Assembly (NCBI GenBank): GCA_013433145.1
Contig: CM024178.1
Coordinates: 3,519,260-3,583,259, forward strand
Length of the DNA stretch: 64,000 bases
Reading direction: 5' to 3'
DNA from: Ascaris suum
Taxonomy: Eukaryota; Nematoda; Chromadorea; Rhabditida; Ascarididae
Each line of letters starts with the position of its first letter. Position 1 is the first letter of the stretch. The translations under genes were made by a program, and so were the position numbers. The notes beneath the pieces were generated by a model, which was given only the letters and a program-made list of their open reading frames with translations, had not been told where the DNA came from and did not search any database. Shown piece by piece: positions 10,414-21,900 of the stretch.

Positions 10414-13400
10414 CCCTTCATTTCATGCTTTCATTAGTCACTCTCGCTTGCGATTTCCTTCTTTCCTTTCAACTTCTTTTTATTTAATTTTGGAAAGTTC
10501 CCCTAATCTCATCTGAATTCATTTGTAGCATTTATGAATGCAGATTGTTTCAATGAATCTCTACGATTCAACGGTGTGATAGGGACGAATGGCAAACACG
10601 TCGTTCATTGCTACTTGATGTCATCACGCCGGCTGAAGTAGTCTGTACGCTGCGGCATGACGCTGTAAGTCATTTTTAAGGTTTCTGCTATTTGAATGAG
10701 AGTGATATGCGACGGAAGGAGAGGTCTTAGAGGAGAGAAAAACTGAAGTGAGCGGAATTCCCACTTCATCCTTTACTAGTTTCAACGAAAAATATCATCC
10801 ATAAGGCATGAGATTGGCTTATTTCCTATGCAAGAAATGATGATTTCCTTTGATTTTTTCATATAACTCTGGGCTCCGTGGTTGGAATATTTTTCTGAGA
10901 GAGTTGAGTTTCAGTGCTTACTATTGTACCATGCAGTGACCCCGTGCTGGGGCATTTGAACAACAAATGCACGTTCTCACTTGTCCATTAACTCGCTTCC
11001 GCAACCGCATCACCGCTTTCGTTAAGGAAATTTCGAGATAAATAAACCATTAAAAGTCTAATAAAGTGCTTAAAAAACGTGCCTTTGATCGGGAAATTTC
11101 TAATTTGTCAGTAGCAGTCGGCTACAAAGAGAGTTTATTTGCTTTGAGTGTCCCAGAAGGAGGGGCTCTGGTAAACAGAGACTGTTGAAGGTAGAAACCG
11201 TAAAGCGCAATTGTTAACTTCACGAAGTATCCTTTTGCATAAGCGATCAGATTTTTTAGCAGCTGGCTCTCATTTGCTGCTATCTACAACGGCAGCATAT
11301 ACTGACAAGGTCCACTTATATCACGCTTCAAATTGTTGTTCTTTTTTCATCGATTCCTGAATTTCGTCGCAAAATATTTGTTGGTGAAACCTGTAGAATT
11401 TTATGGGGTGACTTTCCAGCGAACTATTCAATGAATGCTATTCGAAGTGTTTGGAGGCGCTGAATCTGAATTGTTGCATACATGAATTGCACTCGAACAG
11501 TTTTTCATTTTCGTTCGAATTGTTTTTGTTCTCTCTCTATGGAGGATAACGCAAACGAGAGAACTGCGCGAGGGAATGATACGTTTTGCAAACGTCATTC
11601 TCGAGCCACTTTTCTCGTCCTGAAAATCGATTATTTCTGCAAGGTGGGGGAATTCGTGGAAAAGTTGCAGCCCTCTTTCTTGTGCTTTCTTTTTTATGCT
11701 TAATGTGTTTATTTCTTCGGGCTTTTGTTGTTTACCGTTTTTTTCCCTGTTTTCCAGTGTCGCTTTCATATGTAATGATACACGGACAGTAGTAAATTTT
11801 CGTATGACTTACAGAATCGCTTTCAAACATATCTCGTTCAGTGTTCTTGTCAACGTTTTTTTTTTTGTTTTTGCAAGTGAGTTCATATCATATTTGCTGT
11901 ACGATATTTCTTGCATTTTGGCCCCGTATTTTATTTGATGTCTGTGTGTAAAACGGTGGCACGAGACATATTTTAACATAATTTGATGAGTCATCTGGCT
12001 GAATGCAACAAATTTGTGTTGCGAAAAAGGCACTGTTTGAGGTCTTTTACGACTTCTTTGTTCCTGTACGACAACGGGAGTTTCTTCTAGGAGACTGAGC
12101 TTAGCCTTATCAGACGTCAGCTCTCGTGCCAGTCGTGATCGTCCTGTTTCTCTTTCTACTATTGTTTATGAACGAATAAAAGTTGAAAATCCAAATTTGA
12201 TTCATTCTGCAGTATAAGAGTAATTCTCGAAGCGCACCTAGAAGATTGTTGCTTGGGAGTAAATCTTCAACATAATATAAGGTTTCATGTTGTGTTGGCC
12301 ATTCTATGCGGAAGCGTATCACCCTTCCGAGCGTCAGATGGCTGTGGTGAAAAAGTGTCACTGCGTAAGCAGGTTATTCGTGTTGAATTTTTTGATAGCT
12401 GTTTTGATGCGAATAAGAATCATTGATGAGATTGTTATCTATCGCCTTCAGCAGGTGTTTCGACAAGTTCAACGTCAACGATATTAATTTTTGAGGTGCA
12501 TGTCCGCTGGATGCTTATATGTAAGTCCTTTTCAATTTTTATGTAACGAACCGAGAGCTGGGACAGGTCCGTTTATTCTGGCACAATCATTCAGTAGTTC
12601 ACTAACGCGCCTATCCGTTTATGAAGCAGCAGTGTTTCTTTGAATACAATTTTTGCGAAAAGGTTCTTCGTCTTTTGTTAATCTTCTGCTGTCAAGAAAA
12701 TAGTACTCGTCATTCTGTGTCTGGATTCCTTTGCGGTCAGAAATTAGTATTCATCATTCTGTATCTGCACTCTCTCAGAATCTCCGGGGAACTTTGTTTC
12801 TACGTAATTGCAAGTAAATCAGTGATTTTAAGACCTCTTGAGAGGAGTGCAGCAGATAAGAGGACCGAAGGAAAAGTAGAAAGGATTCAAAAAGAGTATT
12901 TATCTCAGGAAATGATAAACCTGTTGCTCTTCCATTAAACACATGCAGACCGTTCTATAATCATACAGATTTTTGGCAAAAACAAGTGCTCCTTGTGTTT
13001 AATTTTCGCGCAAAAAGCCCATGTGGTTTCAGTGGGTTCTCACATCACTAGGGCAGATATAGAGATATAAACCGTCGACGGAAATTTTCGCAGTTGTGGG
13101 AGATGGAATGGTCTGCCAGAAGTGTCAAATTTGTAATTCAAAATTCTCTTGTTCAGCGTTTTCGCCGAGTATAAAAAGGAATTTTCGCAGAGGAGATCTG
13201 CTTTGAGGCGGTCAAATAGAATGGTAACTACTCTATTAAGTGGCGGTTCAGCACTTTTTAGTGTTTGTGCGATATGTTGATCTGTTCGGCACAAATGGAA
13301 AACAGCGGTCGTGATGCTACACCGCAGCGAAGAAGCCACAAAGCAAAGAAGACGTTCACTTTTCCAACGCTCTGGCAGTGTGGCATTTATCACAGGAAAG

Positions 13401-13964
13401 TTATCTGCACAGAGTAACGTATAGTCATGTTTCATAACCCACTTCATTGCAGACTACTCGATGTTTTGCACTGAAGAGTCAGTCAGTTCGACAGTTTCTT
13501 AATGTACTTTTGAAAATATGAATTCATGGATCACTCTGAGGTGACGTCTTCTGTCCAATATCTAGAATTTCAGAAGCAGTGGGAGTTTGAAGTATGCTGA
13601 TTATCCCCAACGTGAAAGGATGGAGTAAAAGTATGCATAATATGAGGGCGTGATGAAGTTATCTTGATGACGAAGTTATCTCTGTGTCAGCATAGTATCT
13701 CTGATGGCATTTCCTCTTTTCTGTCAAATTCTTGACGCTCACAAAGAGTGCTTATGAACGGATTCTCTGGGGCCTAAGCATATTCAGCATTGTTAATCTT
13801 CTAACATTACGCCTCACAGTTCTGTCAATGTACAACTATGATGATAATGTTGCTGCGTTCAGGAGACATGATTTCGCATATTGCGAGGTAATTTAATTAT
13901 TCGTTTCATTGACGGGTAGTAAAAAATTTTTGGTAGAGAGCAATTTATGTTTTAGCTGCCAGCA

Positions 13965-13985
13965 ACGCTGGCAGCACCTTCTTTG
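13965..13985. repeat. Perfect short hairpin in duplication copy 2
   Basis: Same 9-base-arm, 3-base-loop hairpin as at 3532-3552, fully conserved between the two copies. Confidence 0.8.
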
Positions 13986-14383
13986 TTTTAATAGAAATGA
14001 GGTTGTTTTAACCTTATTTAGTTTCTCACTTATTCGCTGCAACAAAATTGCCCCATGCTTTCAAAATGAAGTGAAGGAAAACGAGTGGCAGTAGGAAGGA
14101 GGGGGCTGAGGCTTGTCCTCTCCCCTTTTCCCGGACATGCGAACGACTCTATATGCGATGGAAAGAAACGAAGATACTCAAAAATTTACTTCTTTTCGTT
14201 GGTTCAACACAACAACTGGCTATCTGCATAGCTTTGGCATCAAGAGCTGATAGCAGCGGTAATTTAACCTCGAGCTACCCAAAAAGAAGTTCATCATGAC
14301 CGCGTAAGGTTTACTTGTTTCTAGTCCAGATAAGTTTGATTTCGACTTCTGCGAAAGAAATTCTCCTAACAAGATCGGAGTCA

Positions 14384-16085
14384 TCTGGTACCCACCACTT
14401 TTAACCGATCATATACGGCGGAATCTCCACAAACTGCTAGACATTCAATAGATGAAATATTCCCTAGATAACAATGTTTCGGGTGGACAAAGGATGAGTT
14501 GATATTGCTGTTTTCAGTTGATCAAGCCATGAAAAAAAAAAAGCAATAATCCATCATCAGCAGTCGATGATATGGGAACAAACGTCCACAAACTGCACAA
14601 CTGTAAACAGCTGAATTACTAGACACGAACGCTGTTTTGAACTGATAAGTCAGTGAAAAAAAGGCCAATAATACTCGTTTTTAAAACACGATTTGCTGTG
14701 AAAAATAGACAAATTGCATGATTTCAAAGAGGTGAATTATTCGGTTGAGTATGCTGTCTCGAGGGGATGAAATAATGAATAATTTAAGAAATAATCCATC
14801 ATGCTTAACGGATGATATAGTTTGAAACCCCCACAAATTGCATGCCATAAATTAAATTATTGATAACGGTGCTCTGAGTCGACCAAACAGACAGAAAATA
14901 ACGTATGACTCGTCATTTCTGAAGCATCATTTAGCAAGAAACATGGACAAATTGCATGAATGTAAACGCGTAAACTGTTGGGCTGACTTCATTGTTGTGA
15001 AGCGGTTTTTAGCCGATGACAGACCGCAAAATACACAAAAATATGTGAGTATAGACAGGCGAATGATTCGATTGACTGCGGTGTCTTGAGCCGAGTAAAC
15101 AATGAGTAAGAAGTCAATGATGCATCACATTTAAAATATGATTTGGTGTTTAAGATGGATATATCGCACGGTTCTAAACAGATAAAGTGTAGAAGTAAAT
15201 CTAAACAGATAAATCGCTGTGGGCGGGTTTAGAAATGAAGAAATACCCACTGTCCATCATTTTTGAAACATGATTTGCAGCGAAGCGAAGCGAAATTGCT
15301 TGACTGGAAGCAAGTAAAACTGATCGCAATGTTTTAAGAGGATAACACAACGAAAAAAATAGACAAAAGTCGATCACTGCTATACCGACGATATGGGATA
15401 AACCATACATTAATTGTGTCACTGCGAACAGAGATATCACTGGATTGATAACGCTGCTTTGAAATCCTGCAGCAATGAAAAGAAAAGCCATCAATCCATC
15501 ACTTCGAATGACAAAATTTTCGGAACATTCACAAATTGTGTCATTGAAAGCAGGCAAAATACTGAAGTCATAACAGTGTTTTCACTAATCAAATCATGAA
15601 AAAACAATCAAGAATCCATCAGTTTTAATCGATGCATTGGGTGCAACACATATGGATTGCATGACCGTAAACAGATGAATTAATGGATTGACAACGATCA
15701 TTCGAGATGACCAATCAATGAACAAAGAGCCAGCAATACATCATTTTTAACAGACGATATCTGGTGAAACACCCACAAATTCCATCATTATAAATAACTA
15801 AATTACTGGATTTATACGCTATTTTGATTTGATCAAGCAACGCGAAGGTAGCCAGTATTCCGCCATTTTAAACCGATCGTATAGGGTGAAGCAGCGGCAA
15901 AATGCATCACTGTAAACAACTAAAAATTTGGATTCATTGCGCTATTTGATTTGAGAAGCATTGAGAAAACAGCAGATAATCCAATATTTCTAACGCATGA
16001 TATAGGACGAAACACCCAAAATGGGAGAACAGTAAAATAATAAATTATTGCATTATCTTGCATTTTTGTTTCGTAAACCAACAAA
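14384..16085 (+). repeat. Satellite family A, forward units, copy 2
   Basis: Counterpart of 3960-5660, with the same ~120-base degenerate units in the same order. The acaaattgca anchor and the caataatccatca block recur each period. Small differences, such as a longer A run near 14535, show slippage since the duplication. Confidence 0.85.
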
Positions 16086-16109
16086 ACAACGGACAATAAG
16101 CCGCCATTC

Positions 16110-16745
16110 CTCTACGACGATTTAACTAAATCGATCCAGTAATTTGACCGCTTAGAGTTTGCAAATTTGGATGTTGCGTTCTACGTGACCGGTAAAAAAA
16201 TGACGGATTGATGATCTCTTTTTGATTGCTTGATCAAATCAAAAAGTGTAATAAATCCACAAATTAATAGTTCGCAGTGATGCAATTTATGGATGTTTCG
16301 TTCTGTGTGGTCTTTTCAAAAAGATGCATCGTTGGCGCCTTTTTCATCCTTTGAGCAAACCAAAATAGCGCAATAAATGAAGTGAATTATGTAACGATGC
16401 AACTTGTGAATGTTTCATTCCATCCCACAGGATAAAAGCGGTGGTTACTGGCTATTCACTCAATGCTTGGTCGAATCAAAATAGCGCAATAAATCCAGTA
16501 AATTACTTGTTTACCTTGATGCAAATCGTGCATGTTTCATTCTGTTCACCAGTAAAAACGATCGATAACTGCTTCATTGCCCGATCATTTCAAAATAGCA
16601 TGGTCAACTCAATAAATAACTTGTTTTTGGCGACGCAATTCGTGCATGCTTTGTTCTATCTTATCGGTTAAATCGACGGATTATTGGCTATCCATTCATT
16701 GCTTGATTAAACCAAAATAGCGCAATTATCCAAACAAATTGCTTA
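16110..16745 (-). repeat. Satellite family A, inverted units, copy 2 (complete)
   Basis: Reverse-orientation family A units. Unlike copy 1, the array is not cut at the duplication breakpoint (16643). It continues with ttcgtgcatgctttgttcta and the caaaatagcgcaatt block before passing into family B. Confidence 0.8.
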
Positions 16746-16759
16746 CATTGCATCACTGT

Positions 16760-18170
16760 GAAGAATAATTTGTTCATTTTAATATTATCACGCAATTTCA
16801 GAATGATAAGCTAATCAATAACTAGGGACTAATCAGTCGTTTTTTACTGTTCACATTCAATCAGTCAACCCGAAGTTGTACGCGAATGAACAACTGGTTT
16901 TGGTGCTATTATCACACAATTTCATAACGATCACTTAACGTTTAGGTAAGGAATAGTTAATCGTTTTTTACCGCTTAGATTTTATCAGTCAACCGGAAAT
17001 TGTGATCAAATAAATGAATAATTTAGTGCCATTATGACGCAACTTCATAGTCAAAAGATTATGAATTTGGAGGGAAAAATCAATCGTTTATCGTTCGTAT
17101 CTAATCAATCAATCCGAAATTTAAACGAATAAATAACTAATTTAGTGCTATTATCGGGCTATTTCAGAATGATAGGCTAGGGAATACACAGGGAATAATC
17201 AATCGTTTTTTCCCGTTCAGACTTAATGAATGAACCAGAAATTCTACCCGAATAAACAACTAAAATAGTACTATTCTCACGCAATTTCACAATCATAAGT
17301 TACTGTATAGATACGAATAATCAATCATTTTTTGCAGTTCAGATTTAAACAATCAACGAGAAGTTATACCGTAATAACCAACTGATTTAGTGATATTAAC
17401 ACGCAATTTCAGGCTGATAACTTAATGAGTAGATAAGGAATAATCAATCATTTTTTATCGTTCGGATTTCATCAACCAACCGGAAGTTCTACGCGAATAA
17501 ACAACTAATAGAGTGCTATTATCGCGCAATTTCATGACAATGGGATAACGAGTAGGTAGGGAATAATCAATCGTTTTTCACCGTTCAGAACATAAGTTTT
17601 ACTCAAAAAATAACTAATTCAGTGCCATTATAACACAGTTTCATAACCAAAAGATAACGAGTACGCAGGGAATAATCAGTCGTTTCTTACTGTAGGGATT
17701 TACTGAATGAACCGGGAACTCTACCCAAATAAATAAGTAATTTAGTGCTATTGCCACTCAATTTCAGAGTTATAAGCTAACGAATAGATAGGGAATAATC
17801 AATCGCCTTTTGCGGTTCATTTATAACCAGTCGAAAAGAAGTTGTACCTAAATAAAGATCTATTTTAGTGCTATTACCCAGCAATTTCAGGATTATAAAC
17901 GAATGTATAAGTGGGGAATAATCAAACGCTTTTTCCCTTTCAGACCTATCCAACAGAACAGAATTTGTATCATAATAAACAACATGTTTGGTGCTATTAT
18001 TACGCAATTTCAGAATTAAAAGTTAACTAACAGAGAGCGAACAATCAATCGTTTTTTGCCGTTCAGATTTAAACAGTCAAAAAGATGTTGTAATGTAATA
18101 AACAACTAATTTGGTGTTATTATAAGCCAATTTCACGATTTTAACTTAACGTATAAATAGGGAATAATCA
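16760..18170 (+). repeat. Satellite family B array, ~120-bp units
   Basis: About a dozen degenerate tandem units. Each runs: gtgctattatcacgcaattt, cagaatgataa, then gggaataatcaatcgttttt, gccgttcagattt, then aaccggaagttgtac, then aataaacaactaattt. The cgcaatttca anchor spaces at about 119-122 bases. Stop codons occur in all frames, so this is non-coding. It directly adjoins family A with the same period length but little sequence similarity by eye. Confidence 0.85.
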
Positions 18171-18990
18171 GTTGCTTATTGCCGTTCAGACATAAAAAAC
18201 CGAACGGAAGTGTAACGTAATAAAGGGCATCTTTATTGCATTATTCATGCAATTTCAGAATACTACGTTGATCACTTGGAAGGGAATAAATGATCATTAT
18301 TTGCCGTCATGAATGGTCCAGATGACCGGATGTTGTGCCACGATAAAGGGGCCCATCACAGCGGTACAACCTCTGGTCATTTGGATCAGTCTTGACGACA
18401 AATAATGATAAAATATCCCCTTTCAATTGATCAAGATATAATTCTGAAATTGCATGCATAATGAGCAAAATGAACATTACAGCGACGCAACATCCTCTCA
18501 TGTGCATCAATATTCACATCAAATAATCATTCAGTTACTCCCTTCCTATTGATCAATTTATAATTCTGAAATTGCATCAACGATGGACTGAAAATGCCCA
18601 ATACAGCCGCATAACATCCTCTCATCTGGATCAATCTTCACGGCAAATAGCGGCCAATTATATCCTTTTAATTGATCAAGTTATAATTCTCAAATTGCAT
18701 GAATAATGCCTTAAAAATGCCCATTAGAGCGGTTTGGAATAGAATAATTGATCATTATTTGCCGTCAAGAATGATCGTGCTGACCGGATGTGGTGCCGCG
18801 ATAACGGGAATTTATAGTGCATTATTCATGCAATTTCAGAATCATATTTTGTCAGTTGGAAGGGAATAGTTGATTATTATTTGCCGTTGATCCAGAAGAC
18901 CGGAAGTTGTGCCAGGATGAAGGGCACTTTAGGGAGTTATTCAGGCAATTTCAGAACGTTAACTTGGTCGATTGTAAGGGAATAATTGTA
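18170..18990. repeat. Satellite family C with orientation flips
   Basis: Units related to family B: they share the gcaatttcagaat, gggaataa, tttgccgt and gaccggatgttgtgcc blocks. Units to about 18352 are forward, about 18353-18725 are reversed, and about 18729-18990 are forward again. The flip at 18352 makes an imperfect palindrome roughly 60 bases each side (ttgccgtcatgaatggtcca against its complement downstream). Confidence 0.75.
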
Positions 18991-21900
18991 AGGGGAAGTT
19001 TGCACTTCATAGCCTTGAGTGAGCACGATGCAGAACTGACTATCAGAAGACGATGTTTGAGGTGGGCACCATTTTTAATGCACACGAGGCTCAAGCTCTC
19101 AGACCTAAATTATTACGAAACTTTCATTTATATCACATGAACGCTGGTGTCAGGCACTGGATGCTGTAGTCGCAGAGCGGTACGGTAAGGGGCAACGGGG
19201 TTGTGAATTTTGATCTCTTATGAGGAGTGATGGAGATCGACTACGAGGGGGGTGGGATGAAAGTTGCGTGCTGAAAAACCTAACCCGCAACGAGGTTCTT
19301 TGATATGCGACAGGAACTCAACAGGTTTTACTTCAAAATCCTCTTATGAGCTGTTTAAAAAAAAAAAACAATTGTTCTTAACACTGGAAGTAGTTTCCTT
19401 CCTGCCATCTTGTGCTACTGTCTTGCGGTTTCAGGAATACGAACGAAGTGCGTTAGCGAATATCACTTCGATCATTTGTAAGGTTGTCAAGACTACGTTC
19501 GGCATGACGAAATATGCTTTCTGATTGAGGCAGGCTAGTTTTTATCCTTGATTTGTCTTGTGTCCATCTAATCTCACCTCGTTATGGCATGATTTGAAGA
19601 CAGCCGCAAGGCTGATCTTCAAGAAGCTCTTTATAGGGCCCACTTATTGCTTTTGAGGCTCCCGAAATGAAGCAAAATCGACAAAATGAACACTCCTCGT
19701 TTGTTTTCCTTTCTATTTTTCAGTTTTTTTTTTCTTGATTACTGTTAATCAATGATTTATGCGCAGTGGGAGGTTGAATGTGAACTAAATTGAAGTTTTT
19801 TATTGTCTTGTTCCTAACTGCTTTCTAATTTTATTGCTGTACGTAGACACGAAAACTCTATTACATGATCGAAAATTCCCTTCGCAGGAGGTTTTTGATT
19901 TCAAAGTTTTTTGGGTGCATTTGTCTGTTTTTGCGTGAAGGCTGCTTTGACTCTTTCAATCTGCTTATGCAAGCACACAAGAGTAACTTAAATTCCTCCT
20001 CGATTAAGTTCTCCTTCCACTCTACGGCTTCGTCTACCCTCGTGTCTCTTCGAGCCCCACTAGTCTCACTCTCAACGTTGTCGCTGCTAGAGTTGCAACA
20101 GCTACTAAGTTGGCGGTCATAAATCCATCTGGAGCGACTGCATCGACTCCATAATTTTCATTCCACCAAAACTTCAAGCAAGAATTTCATTCAAGGAAGA
20201 ACCATTTGTCGGATGTTGCGAAAAATTCTTCATTGCAGTCAAGAATGAGTATAAAATTTCTAGTCAACGTTTCACTCAACAAATCTCATGATCACAATTG
20301 AGCGTTGTTCCGGTATGAATTTGAATCCCTTTTGATGCGTCTGAACTTTATATGCTTGCATGTAGTAGAATTGACGGAAACTTGCTTATGTGTTCAGAGT
20401 TGAACTTCCGTCGCTATATAAATCTGAACAGGTCAAATTGTGACTAATGGAGCGATGTTTTGTGGTGAAACTTGTGTAGAGTGACCGATTGTCCTCAAAA
20501 ATTCTGCGTCGCAAAGGTACTGAGTACTGCTAGCGCAGTGAGGGCTGGAACAGTGGTGGAAAAAATGAGTGCAAGAAATAGAAGTATCTGGCATTTTCCG
20601 AACCAAACATCGATCATGAGTTCCAGAGATAGCAGAATATTCATGAGACCCGAAGGTTTATCGAAGTTTATCGAGCTGATATTCGAAGATGCCACGAGCT
20701 GCGGTGGCAGTATGCAACGTTTAAGTTATGTTGGTTTTCGAAAGCACAAAGTGAAACCTAATTTTTCCGCTAAGACGCAAGCAAAAATTATGGGCTGTAG
20801 TAAATCGCCATATGACAAGGATTTAGTGCTATATGGGGAGAGAATGTCTTTCGGGGAAGGAATTTCAGCGTATAAGAAACGTTGAGGAAGGTTTCACAGT
20901 AGGGGGTTAGGGATCAGGCAGTCGGCAATAGGGTCGAGAAAGACAGCTGAGGGTACCAAATGATCGCAAAGGCACAGACAAGGTCAAGCATACCTAGAAT
21001 CCCTTGAAGCATTTACCACTGCATTGGCTGCATGGTCATTTTCAGATCTTAGGCTTTAAACAGTTGAGCAGCTGAAAGTTTTGCACTTAGCGTTTTTGCC
21101 GTGTCTCGAGCTGGCATTCACTGGTTTCCAAGCTTGATGCTTTTGGAATGTTGCAAGCTTTTTCGGTTTCCTCTTTCCCTTCTCCCTCTCCTAGACAACC
21201 TTTTCGCCCAGCTACATTCGTCTTCCACTGTCTACTTCCGATTTCATGCGTAACCCAAGTCGATTGACGCAACTGAGGCATGAAGGACACATGCACGTCT
21301 AGGCCTTTGTAAATGTGTTTGTAATTTTTTGTTTGCGAAACTGTTTGTATCTTGTGCGATATTATATTGAATTAGTTTTGATTGGGATAGCTTTTGCAAA
21401 ACGTGCGGCGGTTTCAGTGTGCAGAACAAACTGTTTGGTGAGTTTCAGAATGCCTATCGTAAGCGGCTTCTTGCATTTTGGTCTCATCACTGAAGTATGC
21501 ACGCGTTCTTTCCAAGCATTCATGCTATCATAGGCGGATGTGTGCAAAGGCAAATGTCATATTAAAAGAGAACTGAAAGATTTTTCTCTTTATTTCAAGG
21601 TTAATCCACCTGCAACGAGGTGAACAAAGATTCAGCCAACCTGCTTAGCCAATTTCTCCAGTTCTCCTCAAGAGTTAATTCACTCCATATATGATTCGCA
21701 CTACTTCCCTCAAAAATCCACAACCGATCATCGAAAATTAAGAACTTTACGATCGCGTAAGGCAGTGCACCATCTTTTCACTGTTGTTACTGGCTGGTCA
21801 TTCACATGCTTCATAAATGTCGAAATATTCCCACACCTTGCTTCGCCTTCGTTTGCCACCTTTGATCAGCACAAGGTAGTCGCACCTTTGGTTTTATTCT

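Larger units (their letters stand above)
10414..16643 (+). repeat. Segmental duplication, copy 2
   Basis: Direct repeat of 1-6225, collinear throughout. Visible differences include the 7-base insertion near 10853, one extra T near 11743, single-base changes such as 10614 and 12510, and a short deletion near 16573. Homology with copy 1 ends at 16643; copy 2 then completes the interrupted satellite unit and the array continues. That makes copy 2 the better candidate for the original arrangement and copy 1 the truncated duplicate (inference). Confidence 0.93.

Noticed and set aside
13040..13447. 135-codon minus-strand open frame in duplication copy 2
   Set aside because: In copy 1 the same region is open for only 77 codons because of small indels, which argues against selection for coding.
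16760..18990. Regularly spaced repeats resembling a CRISPR array
   Set aside because: The whole ~120-base unit repeats and is degenerate, orientation changes occur, and the genome is eukaryotic. It is a satellite.
20472..20885. 137-codon plus-strand open frame
   Set aside because: It begins at a non-ATG codon, has no recognisable motif and no clear splice context.
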